DNA from: SZUA-22 sp039714835
GTDB lineage: Bacteria; Bacteroidota; Ignavibacteria; Ignavibacteriales; Melioribacteraceae
NCBI GenBank assembly: GCA_039714835.1
Contig: JBDLIN010000214.1
Span: forward strand, 1 to 6,652
Direction of reading: 5' to 3'
Length of the DNA stretch: 6,652 nucleotides
A program made the translations under genes and the position numbers. The notes under the pieces were generated by a model, which was given only the letters and a program-made list of their open reading frames with translations, did not search any database and had not been told where the DNA came from. Shown here in pieces: positions 6,183-6,652 of the stretch. How positions within the stretch are numbered: position 1 is the stretch's first letter; each line of letters opens with the position of its first letter.

Positions 6183-6652
6183 ATGATATTTATTACGAAT
6201 AGGTCTATTAGGAAACTCCTCCTATTTGTTTTGGCTGCTCTTGTAGCCCTTCCTATCAGTTTATTTGCTGGTACAACAGGAAAAATATCAGGTAAAGTTA
6301 TTGATGCTAAAACTGGTGAACCACTCGAGGGAGTAAACATCCTTATTCTAAACACACAGATGGGTGCTGCAACTGACCAAGATGGTTTCTTTTATATCTT
6401 GAATGTTCAACCCGGAGAATATTCTGTGCGAGCATCAATGATCGGATATACTTCTGTAGTACAACAAGATGTTAGAATATCTGCAGACCAAACAACTGCT
6501 CTTGATTTTACTCTTTCAGATGAATCAATAGAAGCAGAAGAAGTTGTAATTACTGCTACACGACCTTTAGTTGAAAAAGGTGTTGCTGCTAGTCAGGCAA
6601 TTACCACAACTGAAGAAGCTATGGCTATGCCGGTTAGCGATATTATGGATGC
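6183..6652 (+). CDS. TonB-dependent outer-membrane receptor with carboxypeptidase-like N-terminal domain (N-terminal 156 residues, 3' end outside window)
   Basis: Outer-membrane beta-barrel transporter expected to import a bound ligand using TonB energy. Residues 1-29 are a signal peptide (Arg7, Arg10, Lys11, hydrophobic 12-28, cleavage after LFA). Residues about 33-111 form a CarboxypepD_reg-like beta-sandwich, with GKVIDAKTGEPLEGVNILI (37-55), TDQDGFFYILNVQPGEYSV (64-82) and GY at 88-89. EVVITATRP (120-128) has the TonB-box pattern, and the plug domain begins with AMPVSDIMDA at the window end. The plug body and barrel are off the window, so the ligand cannot be judged from it. The neighbourhood of glycosidases and LacI-like operators suggests a glycan or oligosaccharide, but receptors of this type in Ignavibacteria are numerous and varied. 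No SusD-like gene is seen upstream. Confidence 0.9.
   Translation, partial: MIFITNRSIRKLLLFVLAALVALPISLFAGTTGKISGKVIDAKTGEPLEGVNILILNTQMGAATDQDGFFYILNVQPGEYSVRASMIGYTSVVQQDVRISADQTTALDFTLSDESIEAEEVVITATRPLVEKGVAASQAITTTEEAMAMPVSDIMD

Noticed and set aside
6161..6355. Minus-strand open frame over the receptor start
   Set aside because: It is antisense to the signal peptide and first domain of a clear TonB receptor gene with a strong ribosome binding site.
1..6652. Mobile elements, CRISPR arrays, tRNA or rRNA genes
   Set aside because: No transposase, regularly spaced repeats, terminal repeats or RNA gene signatures were seen on either strand.

Overview
The window is AT-rich DNA from a Gram-negative bacterium of the FCB group. 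The best guess is Ignavibacteriota (Melioribacter/Ignavibacterium-like) or a close neighbour. This rests on three things: a secreted GWxTD-domain protein (a family common in Ignavibacteria, Calditrichota, Acidobacteriota and Gemmatimonadota but not in classical Bacteroides), a TonB-dependent receptor with a carboxypeptidase-like N-terminal domain, and lipoprotein glycosidases. The assignment is inference, because no rRNA or marker gene is present.

Layout. Positions 1-4307 on the minus strand hold two surface glycosidase genes in tandem. First in transcription order is a large lipoprotein alpha-L-rhamnosidase (GH78, 903-4307) carrying a C-terminal chitobiase-like (Fn3_assoc) domain and a PA14 domain. 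It is followed after 111 bp by a lipoprotein beta-N-acetylhexosaminidase (GH20), whose gene leaves the window at base 1. Positions 4308-4654 are a 347-bp divergent control region. Positions 4655-6037 on the plus strand encode a secreted GWxTD-domain protein. After a 145-bp gap comes the start of a TonB-dependent outer-membrane receptor (6183 to beyond 6652).

The most notable signal is in the divergent control region. Two near-identical palindromes with a central CG (core CAAACGTTTG) lie 20 bp apart centre to centre, and a third, degenerate copy lies 144 bp away on the rhamnosidase side. This is the look of LacI-family operators. A sigma70-like promoter can be drawn so that its -10 box falls between the two strong operators. 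The palindromes also show that the longer reading frame from 4475 is not the true start of the GWxTD gene, which begins at 4655.

Working model (inference): a LacI-type repressor responding to a sugar controls a glycan-use locus. GH78 and GH20 trim rhamnose and N-acetylhexosamine at the cell surface. The TonB receptor, possibly with the GWxTD protein as an envelope partner, imports products. A rhamnose plus HexNAc substrate would fit bacterial cell-wall or exopolysaccharide glycans. No regulator gene, mobile element, tRNA, rRNA or CRISPR array is visible.
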